A stretch of 10,088 bases of DNA, taken from Dehalococcoidales bacterium. GTDB lineage: Bacteria > Chloroflexota > Dehalococcoidia > Dehalococcoidales > Fen-1064. The notes beneath the pieces were generated by a model. It searched no databases, was not told where the DNA came from, and was given only the letters and a program-made list of their open reading frames with translations. The translations under genes and the position numbers were made by a program. Positions 1 to 5,499 of this stretch are shown piece after piece; the stretch's first letter is position 1; the number at the start of each line of letters is the position of its first letter. Where the stretch lies: contig DAOUVG010000030.1 of NCBI GenBank assembly GCA_030667735.1, positions 1 to 10,088 of the forward strand, written 5' to 3'.

Positions 1-90
1 CAGGGACTGTAAAGGCATTTGTAAGACACTACACTAGCTGAAGCGATGAGACAGCAAAGAATCTCACCCGGCAAACTGAGTTTCAGGACG

Positions 91-128
91 AGCTGACTGG
101 ACCGGCTAATGGTCTGGCGGTATCAGCT
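91..128. repeat. Nested dyad downstream of the acyl-CoA synthetase gene
   Basis: The 144 bases before the end of the minus-strand gene contain no coding region I can support. They hold an imperfect nested dyad: AGCTGA (91-96) pairs with TCAGCT (123-128), and GACC/GGTC lies inside it. It sits just downstream of the stop codon of the minus-strand gene, so it could take part in transcript ending. No T-tract follows it, so I do not call it an intrinsic terminator. Confidence 0.25.
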
Positions 129-144
129 GTCCGGCGTACCGGTT

Positions 145-1551
145 TCAAGGGTGGTGGCGGTAGTACTCCAGGGTATTCCTGAGCGCACGCGCGCCGCGCT
201 CGATAGTGGGAAAGGCCGGGATACCAATCTCCTGGAACTTCAGGATGATGTCTCTGACCTCCCTGGCAGCATCCGCGGTGTATAAGAAAACGAATACCAT
301 CAATGGCTTCGATGTCGACTCTTTGACCTGGAGCATCAGGTCGAGGCTACCCTGGACCTGCTCTGGACTGATTTGCCGACCGGGCTTGGTTCCCGTGATA
401 CCTATCAGGTTGTCTATGTTCGGGTCCTGCGCAACGATTCCCCAGATGCGGCGCATGTCACGGCGCACCGGTCCGGCCGTGTCTATCGGGTTGCGGTAGC
501 TCCCGCCAACTACGTTGAAGAATGTCTCCAGTTCGCTGTAGGACTCCTGAGTGAGGCGGGGGACTCTCAGCCCGACATCAACCAGGGCATCGGTGATCGC
601 CACCGACTGTCCTCCCGAACCACCGATAACGGCCGTCCTGCCACCGCGGACCGGTGGAAAGTAGACGAGGGCCTTCAGGGTATCAATCAGCTCTTCCATT
701 GTGGTGACCTGGACTGCCCCGCACTGATTCACCGCGGCGTCCCATACCATTCGGGTTACGGCCAGTGCCCCGGTATGTGAGGCAATAGCCCTCCCCCCGT
801 CCTCGGTGCGCCCGCCCTTCCAAATCACCACCGGTTTGCGGGCAGCCGCTCGCCTGAGAACACTGAAAAACCTTCTGCCGTCCTTCACGCCCTCCAGGTA
901 CATGCCGATAACCTTGACCTCGGGGTCCTGGCTGAAGTACTCGAGGAAATCCGTGGCCTCAAGTGCAATGCCGTTGCCGGAACTGACCGACTTGCTGATG
1001 TCCAACCCGAGGAGGTGTGCATCCAGGCTGAAGGTCAGGGCCATGTTGCCGCTCTGCGAGATAAAGCCGACCGGTCCGGGGGTGCCGCAGTACTGGTCCG
1101 GGGTCTGCTTTATGCCCAGTCTCGGGTTGAATATCCCCATGCAGTTGGGACCGATGAGATGAAAGTTGGCCTCTTCCGCTCTTGCTGCCAGCGCCTGCTC
1201 CAGCCCTCTTCCTTCTTCGGTATGGGTCTCGGAGAAGCCCGAGGTGAAGAAATGGGCAGCAGCGACGTCCTTGCGGATGCAGTCCTCCAATACCTTCAGG
1301 GCCGCGTTTCTTGAGACCGCCACAATGGCCAGGTCAACCGGCTCGGGGATGTCAAGGAGGCTGGTATGGTTCTCCACTCCCAGGGCCTTGATATCCTCGA
1401 TAGTCTCCGGGTTGACCTGCACCGAGTACAGTTTTCCCTTGAAGTCGAGTTCGCCACGGAGCCATTCGAAGTTCGTCTTCTTGCTGTCACCAATGACGGC
1501 AACACACCTGGGGTTGAACGCCCGGTCCAACCTGTTGAAGTCTACTTTCAA
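145..1551 (-). CDS. ADP-forming acyl-CoA synthetase, alpha-type subunit (CoA-binding/ligase protein)
   Basis: 468 residues, matching the alpha half of NDP-forming acetyl/acyl-CoA synthetases, which convert acyl-CoA, ADP and phosphate to acid, CoA and ATP in the cytoplasm. A Rossmann-type CoA-binding domain fills about residues 10-130 (AVIGDS near 18, IGPNCMG 133-139). The succinyl-CoA-ligase-like part follows, with GFISQSGNM at 162-170 and SHTGAL at 258-263. H259 in that motif corresponds to the family's phosphorylated histidine. A third flavodoxin-like lobe runs from about 300 to the end. The ATP-grasp beta domain is absent, so a separate beta subunit is needed for the full reaction; none is in this window. 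The start is TTG: AGGAGA lies 4-5 bases upstream (reverse strand, near 1556-1561) and the next residues fit the family N-terminus. It follows rsmG on the same strand after about 100 bases but has its own promoter. The acyl substrate cannot be read from sequence. Confidence 0.88.
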   Translation of the reverse strand: MKVDFNRLDRAFNPRCVAVIGDSKKTNFEWLRGELDFKGKLYSVQVNPETIEDIKALGVENHTSLLDIPEPVDLAIVAVSRNAALKVLEDCIRKDVAAAHFFTSGFSETHTEEGRGLEQALAARAEEANFHLIGPNCMGIFNPRLGIKQTPDQYCGTPGPVGFISQSGNMALTFSLDAHLLGLDISKSVSSGNGIALEATDFLEYFSQDPEVKVIGMYLEGVKDGRRFFSVLRRAAARKPVVIWKGGRTEDGGRAIASHTGALAVTRMVWDAAVNQCGAVQVTTMEELIDTLKALVYFPPVRGGRTAVIGGSGGQSVAITDALVDVGLRVPRLTQESYSELETFFNVVGGSYRNPIDTAGPVRRDMRRIWGIVAQDPNIDNLIGITGTKPGRQISPEQVQGSLDLMLQVKESTSKPLMVFVFLYTADAAREVRDIILKFQEIGIPAFPTIERGARALRNTLEYYRHHP

Positions 1552-1602
1552 GGTTTCTCCTGAGTGCCTTCACTAATGAAACTCATTTCCTACGCTGAGG
1601 CT

Positions 1603-1632
1603 ATATTAGGCGGGCTGTCGACCGGCTGTCAA
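1603..1632 (-). promoter_or_regulatory. Sigma70-type promoter for the acyl-CoA synthetase gene
   Basis: On the minus strand TTGACA (1632-1627) is separated by 18 bases from TAATAT (1608-1603), about 50 bases before the TTG start. The -35 is a perfect consensus and the -10 matches four of six. A direct repeat of GACAGCC with an 11-base period (1630-1624 and 1619-1613) starts inside the -35 and runs into the spacer, a possible regulator site. The promoter lies in the gap after rsmG, so the downstream gene need not depend on rsmG transcription. Confidence 0.6.
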
Positions 1633-1651
1633 GGAGTCTCTGCTTCCACCA

Positions 1652-2374
1652 TCAGGAATGAAGCGGTCTCTTCGCCGGTATTCCCGGTCGGCGTGGGTAC
1701 TTCTCCGGAGTGGGGGAGACTTTCTCGATAATTACCAGACAGCGGTGGTCCGGGAACTCGGGCAGGTCAACGGCTCTCACCTCCCGTAACTCGCCCCCCA
1801 GTGTACTGATTGCCGCGGTCGCCTGCTCCAGTTCTGTGTCGATGTCTCCCCTTTTGTGGCCGATAAAAAAACCACCGACAGAACAGAAGGGTAACGTCAG
1901 TTCCACTAGTGTCGGCAATGGCGCGACCGCTCGCGATAGCACCAGGTCGAACCCTTCACGGTACTGCTTCCGGTGGGCGATTTCCTCAGCCCGGCCGACA
2001 ACGGTCTCAACCTCATCCAGCCCCAATTGCCCACACAGGTGGTGCAGGAATGCCGCCTTCTTTGCCGTCGATTCAAGCAGCACCAGCCGCATTACGGGGA
2101 AGGCTATTCTAAGCGGTACTCCCGGTATTCCCCCGCCGGTGCCGACGTCGATGACTCGCGGCCTGTCGCAATTTTCCCGCTCCTGCCAGACTGGTGTCAC
2201 CGTGAGGGCATCGAGGAAATGGTTTACCTGCACATTTTCATATCCGGTGATAGCGGTCAGGTTCATCCGTGTATTCCAGTCAATAAGCTCCCGGTAGTAG
2301 ACCTCGAACTGGTCAAACTGCTCCGCACTGAGGTTAAGTCCAAGTCTGCTTGTGCCGGAAATGAGTCTCTCCAT
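1652..2374 (-). CDS. rsmG: 16S rRNA (guanine527-N7)-methyltransferase RsmG (GidB)
   Basis: Class I SAM-dependent methyltransferase that makes m7G527 in the 530 loop of 16S rRNA. From the chosen ATG it has 240 residues, a normal length for RsmG. The helical N-terminus carries WNTRMNLTAI (33-42) and HFLDAL (52-57), typical of the family. The SAM-binding loop is VIDVGTGGGIPGVPL (74-88), followed by an acidic residue at E101 on the next strand. SRAVAPL (148-154) and GHKRG (172-176) are the later conserved family segments. A GTG at 2410 would add twelve residues. I chose ATG 2374 because it lines up with known RsmG N-termini, and because a TGC-TATAAT promoter element lies inside the longer version, where its transcript could not include that GTG. 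This gene is not obviously tied to its metabolic neighbours. Confidence 0.93.
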   Translation of the reverse strand: MERLISGTSRLGLNLSAEQFDQFEVYYRELIDWNTRMNLTAITGYENVQVNHFLDALTVTPVWQERENCDRPRVIDVGTGGGIPGVPLRIAFPVMRLVLLESTAKKAAFLHHLCGQLGLDEVETVVGRAEEIAHRKQYREGFDLVLSRAVAPLPTLVELTLPFCSVGGFFIGHKRGDIDTELEQATAAISTLGGELREVRAVDLPEFPDHRCLVIIEKVSPTPEKYPRRPGIPAKRPLHS

Positions 2375-2384
2375 GATGCTCACA

Positions 2385-2393
2385 ATTATAGCA
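2385..2393 (-). promoter_or_regulatory. Extended -10 promoter of rsmG
   Basis: The minus strand reads TGC TATAAT (2393 to 2385), a perfect -10 hexamer with the extended TGn motif. No convincing -35 is seen at 16-18 bases upstream, as is tolerated with an extended -10. Initiation about seven bases downstream would fall only 3-6 bases before the ATG at 2374, giving a leaderless or nearly leaderless mRNA. The octamer GTGAGCAT occurs twice, 27 bases apart, on either side of this box. Confidence 0.6.
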
Positions 2394-2424
2394 CAGAGAC
2401 ACATGCTCACTGACTGCCTTCTTC

Positions 2425-2453
2425 TTGACGAAGAGTGTTCGGGGCACTATAGT
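2425..2453 (+). promoter_or_regulatory. Strong plus-strand promoter, divergent from rsmG
   Basis: TTGACG (2425-2430), a 17-base spacer and TATAGT (2448-2453): five of six matches in each hexamer with ideal spacing. Transcription would begin near 2460 and reach the crotonase start at 2710 after about 250 bases of leader, or produce a separate small RNA. The promoter lies back to back with that of rsmG. Confidence 0.55.
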
Positions 2454-2625
2454 TAGGTCTATTATCGCGACCATCCCGCAGTGCCGGCTCTACAACGGCC
2501 CGGTAATTATGTAACGCATCGTTTCAGGAAGGAGGCTCTCTCATCGGTGAGGCGATAGCTCTGATGTTCGCCGAAGCCTGGTCGGACCATTGTCGTCGAT
2601 GGCGGTTTCCTTGCCTGATTACGTC

Positions 2626-2656
2626 CGTTTTACATCTTTCGGATGGAGGTAAAACG
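2626..2656. repeat. Perfect 8-bp inverted repeat, candidate operator
   Basis: CGTTTTAC (2626-2633) and GTAAAACG (2649-2656) are exact reverse complements 15 bases apart, with a smaller ATC/GAT pairing inside. The right arm ends directly before the TG of an extended -10 element, so the dyad covers the -35 zone of the proximal promoter. A bound repressor would block it. No T-run follows, so it is not a terminator. Confidence 0.5.
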
Positions 2657-2665
2657 TGTTAGTAT
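2657..2665 (+). promoter_or_regulatory. Proximal extended -10 promoter for the first crotonase
   Basis: TGT TAGTAT (TG at 2657-2658, hexamer 2660-2665) gives an extended -10 with four of six consensus bases and no good -35. Its start would lie near 2672, giving a leader of about 38 bases. The same TAGTAT hexamer serves as -10 for the second crotonase. Confidence 0.4.
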
Positions 2666-2709
2666 GACAGTAATTTCAATAAGCAACACGAGAATGGAAA
2701 GGAGTAGAA

Positions 2710-3504
2710 ATGGCTTACAAGTACTTAATCTATAAGAAGGACGCAGACAGACATATCGCTTATGTCACCATTAACCGTCCGGAGCGGATGAATGCCCTGC
2801 ACCCACCCGCTCACCCGGAGTTCTGGGAGGTCTGGAGTGATTTTCGGGACGACCCTGAGATGTGGCTGGGTATCCTTACCGGTATCGGGGACAAGGCCTT
2901 CTCGGCCGGCAATGACCTGAGATACCAGGCTGAACAGGCCGGGAAGAACGAGCCCAGAATACCGTCGCCACCGGGTGGCTTTGGAGGTATCACCAATCGT
3001 TTCGATTGCTACAAACCGCTGATTGCCGCTGTTAATGGCTTTTGCCTGGGGGGCGGGATGGAAATGGCTCTGGCCTGCGACATTATCATTGCCGCCGACC
3101 ACGCTCGCTTCGGGCTCCCGGAGCCAACCGTGGGTCTTAATGCCGGTGCGGGTGGTCTTCATCGGCTGCCACGGCAGCTACCACTTAAAGTAGCGATGGG
3201 AATGATACTCACGGCTCGGCACATCACTGCTGACGAAGCATACCGCATCGGGCTGGTTAATGAAGTAGTCCCTCTCAGCGAGTTATGGACATGCGTAGAT
3301 AGCTGGGCAAATGACATCTTGCGCTGCGCACCACTGTCAATTCGCTCATCCAAAGAGGCAGCTATGAAAGGTCAGGATATGACGCTTGGGGTTGCCCTGA
3401 ACCACGGTTTTCTTATGTCTCAGCAGATGGCACTGTCCGAAGACTTCGTGGAAGGGCCAAAGGCTTTCAGCGAAAAACGACCGCCAAACTGGAAGGGACG
3501 CTAA
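2710..3504 (+). CDS. Enoyl-CoA hydratase/isomerase (crotonase family), canonical active site
   Basis: 264 residues, a normal crotonase length. The enzyme should add water to, or isomerise, a trans-2-enoyl-CoA in the cytoplasm. The first oxyanion-hole segment is AFSAGNDL (63-70), following the usual INRPERMNAL (21-30). The second is FCLGGGMEMALACD (111-124). E118 aligns with the first catalytic glutamate (E144 of rat mitochondrial hydratase). E138, in FGLPE (134-138), aligns with the second (E164), and GAGG follows at 146-149. With both glutamates present, hydratase activity is plausible; the exact substrate cannot be read. The C-terminus ends in a typical FSEKRPPNWKGR tail. The ATG has Shine-Dalgarno AAAGGAG about five bases upstream. 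The stop lies only 10 bases from the convergent nitrilase stop, with no clear terminator between them. Confidence 0.9.
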   Translation: MAYKYLIYKKDADRHIAYVTINRPERMNALHPPAHPEFWEVWSDFRDDPEMWLGILTGIGDKAFSAGNDLRYQAEQAGKNEPRIPSPPGGFGGITNRFDCYKPLIAAVNGFCLGGGMEMALACDIIIAADHARFGLPEPTVGLNAGAGGLHRLPRQLPLKVAMGMILTARHITADEAYRIGLVNEVVPLSELWTCVDSWANDILRCAPLSIRSSKEAAMKGQDMTLGVALNHGFLMSQQMALSEDFVEGPKAFSEKRPPNWKGR

Positions 3505-3514
3505 CAGAATAGCT

Positions 3515-4369
3515 TCAGGCTGGTGGTTTATAAGCGTCGGGTCGGGTGAGGTCACCGTATAGCTCCGGGCGGCGGTCTCGGATAAAGTCCAACTCGAACT
3601 CGCCCGGCTTGACTACGAGACGTTTTTGCCTGGCCTGTGCCAGACTGACTTCGCCGTAGAGTATCTCTTCCTTCCTGGCGCTGCCGCTGGCAAGCGTGTC
3701 TCCCCAGGCGTTGGCGATTTTGCTCCGGCCGAGGAACCTGACGCCGCGCTCGACGCCGACACGGTCCACAGCCACCACGTGGACCTTGTTCTCCAGGGCA
3801 CGGGTATTGACCACGTACTTCGGGATATGACTCCTGGTTCCGGGCCAGTTGGTGGGCAGGGCGAGGATATCAGCACCCTGTAACGCCATGATACGGGCGC
3901 TCTCCGGAAAGTTGCAGTCGTAGCAGATGTGCATCCCGATGTTGCCAACCGGCGTCTGATGCACCTGGAACGGTCTGTCCCCGGGGTCTACGAAACGGTC
4001 GACACCGAGGAACGGCAGGTGGTTCTTCCGGTATTTGCCCACCAGCCCCTGCGGCCCAATCAGCGCGGCGGCGTTGTAGCATTTGTCGCCGTCTACTTCA
4101 AGGAGTCCGAAGACCACGTGCACGCCCAGTTCCCGGCAGAGGTCTGCCAGCCTGTCGGTTGCCGGGCCGGGTATGGTCTCCATGAAAGGCAGGGCTTCCT
4201 CACGACTGTTGAACACGTATCCGGTGAGGGCGCACTCCGGGAAGACAATTAGCTGCGCACCTTCTGCGGCGGCCTTCGCTGTCCAGAGCAGTATCTTCTC
4301 CAGGTTCACTTCGTTCTTCGTTATCCCGGGGTCTATCTGGACGGCGGCAACCTTCACGATATCACTCAT
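3515..4369 (-). CDS. Carbon-nitrogen hydrolase (nitrilase superfamily amidohydrolase)
   Basis: 284 residues with the nitrilase-fold triad in the expected order: E45 in VFPECALTGY (42-51), K115 in GKYRKNHL (111-118) and nucleophilic C149 in HICYDCNFPE (147-156). The family hydrolyses nitriles, omega-amides or N-carbamoyl amines. The GKYRKNHL and CYD-FPE pattern resembles the amidase and carbamoylase branches rather than true nitrilases, but the substrate is not determined. No signal peptide or membrane segment is seen, so it is cytoplasmic. The ATG start is supported by AGGAGG (4383-4378) eight bases upstream and by the normal N-terminus VKVAAVQ. It is divergent from the second crotonase and convergent with the first, so it sits between two acyl-CoA enzymes; joint function with them is only a possibility. 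Confidence 0.88.
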   Translation of the reverse strand: MSDIVKVAAVQIDPGITKNEVNLEKILLWTAKAAAEGAQLIVFPECALTGYVFNSREEALPFMETIPGPATDRLADLCRELGVHVVFGLLEVDGDKCYNAAALIGPQGLVGKYRKNHLPFLGVDRFVDPGDRPFQVHQTPVGNIGMHICYDCNFPESARIMALQGADILALPTNWPGTRSHIPKYVVNTRALENKVHVVAVDRVGVERGVRFLGRSKIANAWGDTLASGSARKEEILYGEVSLAQARQKRLVVKPGEFELDFIRDRRPELYGDLTRPDAYKPPA

Positions 4370-4400
4370 CAGAGCATCCTCCTATGGTCCTATGTAGCAC

Positions 4401-4429
4401 ACTCTAGGTGGAGGGCCTCGTTTTGTCAA
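4401..4429 (-). promoter_or_regulatory. Nitrilase promoter (divergent pair, left)
   Basis: On the minus strand TTGACA (4429-4424), a 17-base spacer and TAGAGT (4406-4401). The -35 is perfect and the -10 matches four of six. It lies about 30 bases before the ATG and faces away from the crotonase promoter, whose -35 is only 25 bases off. Confidence 0.6.
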
Positions 4430-4454
4430 ATCTTCCTGCGCCGGGAACAAGTCC

Positions 4455-4483
4455 TTGACAGCACAATCCTGGCGGTCTAGTAT
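4455..4483 (+). promoter_or_regulatory. Promoter of the second crotonase (divergent pair, right)
   Basis: TTGACA (4455-4460), exactly 17 bases, then TAGTAT (4478-4483). Initiation is expected near 4490, about 40 bases before the ATG. AGGAGGG (4519-4525) is the ribosome binding site, four bases before the start codon. Confidence 0.65.
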
Positions 4484-4529
4484 AACCGCGTTGCCACCAC
4501 GGATGCACTAATACTGCCAGGAGGGAAAA

Positions 4530-5321
4530 ATGGAATACCATGACATAATCTATGAGGTGGATGATTATATCGGCACGATAACGCTCAACCGCCCCCAGAG
4601 TCTGAACGCCTTCACCGATACCCTGCTTGCCGAGTGGGTGGATGCTATCGAGTCCGCCAAACGTGACCCCGGGGTACGGGTACTGATAGTAACCGGCGCT
4701 GGCAGGGGGTTTTGCTCCGGAATGGATGTCAAGGCTGCCGCAGGTGGAGGGCAGGCGCAACCCCTCTATGCCCGGCGTAACTATATGCGACTCGGTGTGC
4801 ACCGGGTGCCCCGGGCACTGGAGACCCTGGATAAGCCCTACATTGCCGCCATCAACGGTCCTGCCGCCGGGGCCGGCATGGACATGGCCAGCATGGCCGA
4901 TATCAGGATAATGTCGGATAAGGCTCGTGTGGGCATGAACTACGTCCGGGTGGGACTGCTGCCCGGTGATGCCGGGTGCTACTTTCTGCCCCGTATCGTG
5001 GGCATTGCCAAGGCATTGGAATTGATATGGTCGGGCCGGATGATTGACGCCGAAGAAGCGCTGCGTATCGGCTACGTCAGTATGGTGGTCCCCCACGACG
5101 AGCTGATGGAGAAGACGCGGGAGTTCTGCCGGCAGTTCACCCAGGCACCGGTAGCCACCCAGTTCGCCAAACGTCTCCTCTGGCGAGGCATGGACATGTT
5201 CCGTAACATCAACCTGGAGATGGCCGAGATGGCGATGCTGATAAACTCGACAAGCCCGGACACGAAGGAAGGCCCGCAGGCCTGGGTGGAGAAGCGGGAG
5301 CCGAAGTGGAGCGGTGAATAG
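4530..5321 (+). CDS. Crotonase-family protein lacking both canonical catalytic glutamates
   Basis: 263 residues with a full crotonase fold signature: LNRPQSLNAF (19-28), first oxyanion segment GFCSGMDV (60-67), second segment GPAAGAGMDMASMAD (110-124), and a C-terminal FCRQF...EKREPKW tail. At the place of the first hydratase glutamate there is D118, in GMDMA. At the second, the usual FGxPE is replaced by VGMNYVRVG, giving Y138. The following loop reads LLPGDAGCYFLPR (143-155), with an aspartate at 146 that could act as acid/base. The protein is therefore probably an isomerase, hydrolase, lyase or other crotonase-superfamily variant and not a standard hydratase. 'Enoyl-CoA hydratase/isomerase' is the safe family label. 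It has a near-consensus promoter, a strong ribosome binding site and a stem-loop terminator, so it is likely a monocistronic unit. Confidence 0.87.
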   Translation: MEYHDIIYEVDDYIGTITLNRPQSLNAFTDTLLAEWVDAIESAKRDPGVRVLIVTGAGRGFCSGMDVKAAAGGGQAQPLYARRNYMRLGVHRVPRALETLDKPYIAAINGPAAGAGMDMASMADIRIMSDKARVGMNYVRVGLLPGDAGCYFLPRIVGIAKALELIWSGRMIDAEEALRIGYVSMVVPHDELMEKTREFCRQFTQAPVATQFAKRLLWRGMDMFRNINLEMAEMAMLINSTSPDTKEGPQAWVEKREPKWSGE

Positions 5322-5350
5322 CGATTGTCAACCTTACCGGTTGAGGGGAA

Positions 5351-5386
5351 GAATAAGCGCTCGCCCTTTCGGGCGAGCGCTTATTC
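5351..5386. terminator. Perfect 16-bp stem-loop terminator
   Basis: GAATAAGCGCTCGCCC (5351-5366), loop TTTC (5367-5370), then the exact complement through 5386. The plus strand continues from a TTATTC arm end, so there is only a short U-rich tail; the minus reading is similar. It closes the second crotonase unit. A smaller stem (TCAACC 5328-5333 with GGTTGA 5339-5344) sits just before it. Confidence 0.75.
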
Positions 5387-5424
5387 CATGTGCCATACCG
5401 GCCGCAAGTTCCACTGTCCTGGCG

Positions 5425-5454
5425 TTGAATCATGTTCACCCGGACGGGTAAATC
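5425..5454 (+). promoter_or_regulatory. Possible promoter with dyad for the FAD reductase
   Basis: TTGAAT (5425-5430), an 18-base spacer and TAAATC (5449-5454) form a weak promoter candidate. The spacer contains ACCCG-GA-CGGGT (5438-5449), an inverted repeat flanked on each side by CATG, so a regulator could sit between the two hexamers. Some promoter is needed here because a strong terminator precedes it. Confidence 0.35.
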
Positions 5455-5487
5455 ATGGTAAGCTAGTAGTCAGGTCCTTTGTTTGAC

Positions 5488-5493
5488 GGGAGG
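5488..5493 (+). promoter_or_regulatory. Ribosome binding site that favours a TTG start
   Basis: GGGAGG lies immediately against the ATG at 5494 (zero spacing), too close to serve it, but is six bases before TTG 5500. It therefore favours TTG 5500 as the start of the FAD reductase. The TTG at 5479 lies upstream of this site and has no comparable one. Confidence 0.55.
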
Positions 5494-5499
5494 ATGCAG

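Larger units (their letters stand above)
2460..2709 (+). other. Long untranslated leader upstream of the first crotonase
   Basis: About 250 bases between the predicted start of the strong plus promoter and the crotonase ATG. I see no coding region with a ribosome binding site here. The longest ATG-initiated frame (from 2573, 31 codons) has no Shine-Dalgarno at the right distance. Short complementary segments exist: GGCGA/TCGCC and CATC/GATG around 2543-2577, and CCAT/ATGG around 2587-2602. They suggest some folding capacity, but no riboswitch family could be assigned. The crotonase Shine-Dalgarno AAAGGAG is at 2698-2704. Confidence 0.4.

Noticed and set aside
1..144. tRNA or small RNA at the left edge
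   Set aside because: No T-loop-like or acceptor-stem pairing found; only weak dyads.
2541..2585. GGTGAGGC-type segment recalling the core of the magnesium M-box riboswitch
   Set aside because: Only a short piece is similar; the remaining conserved M-box segments are missing and the downstream gene is a crotonase, not a metal transporter.
2573..2668. 31-codon ATG frame in the crotonase leader
   Set aside because: No Shine-Dalgarno at a usable distance, composition not protein-like, and the frame runs through the inverted repeat and promoter element.
4404..5096. Minus-strand open frame of 230 codons opposite the second crotonase
   Set aside because: No family signal, overlaps the divergent promoters, and the plus-strand crotonase explains the region.
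5351..5386. Stem-loop considered as a mobile-element end or repeat unit
   Set aside because: No matching second copy, target duplication or transposase in the window; position right after a stop codon fits a terminator.
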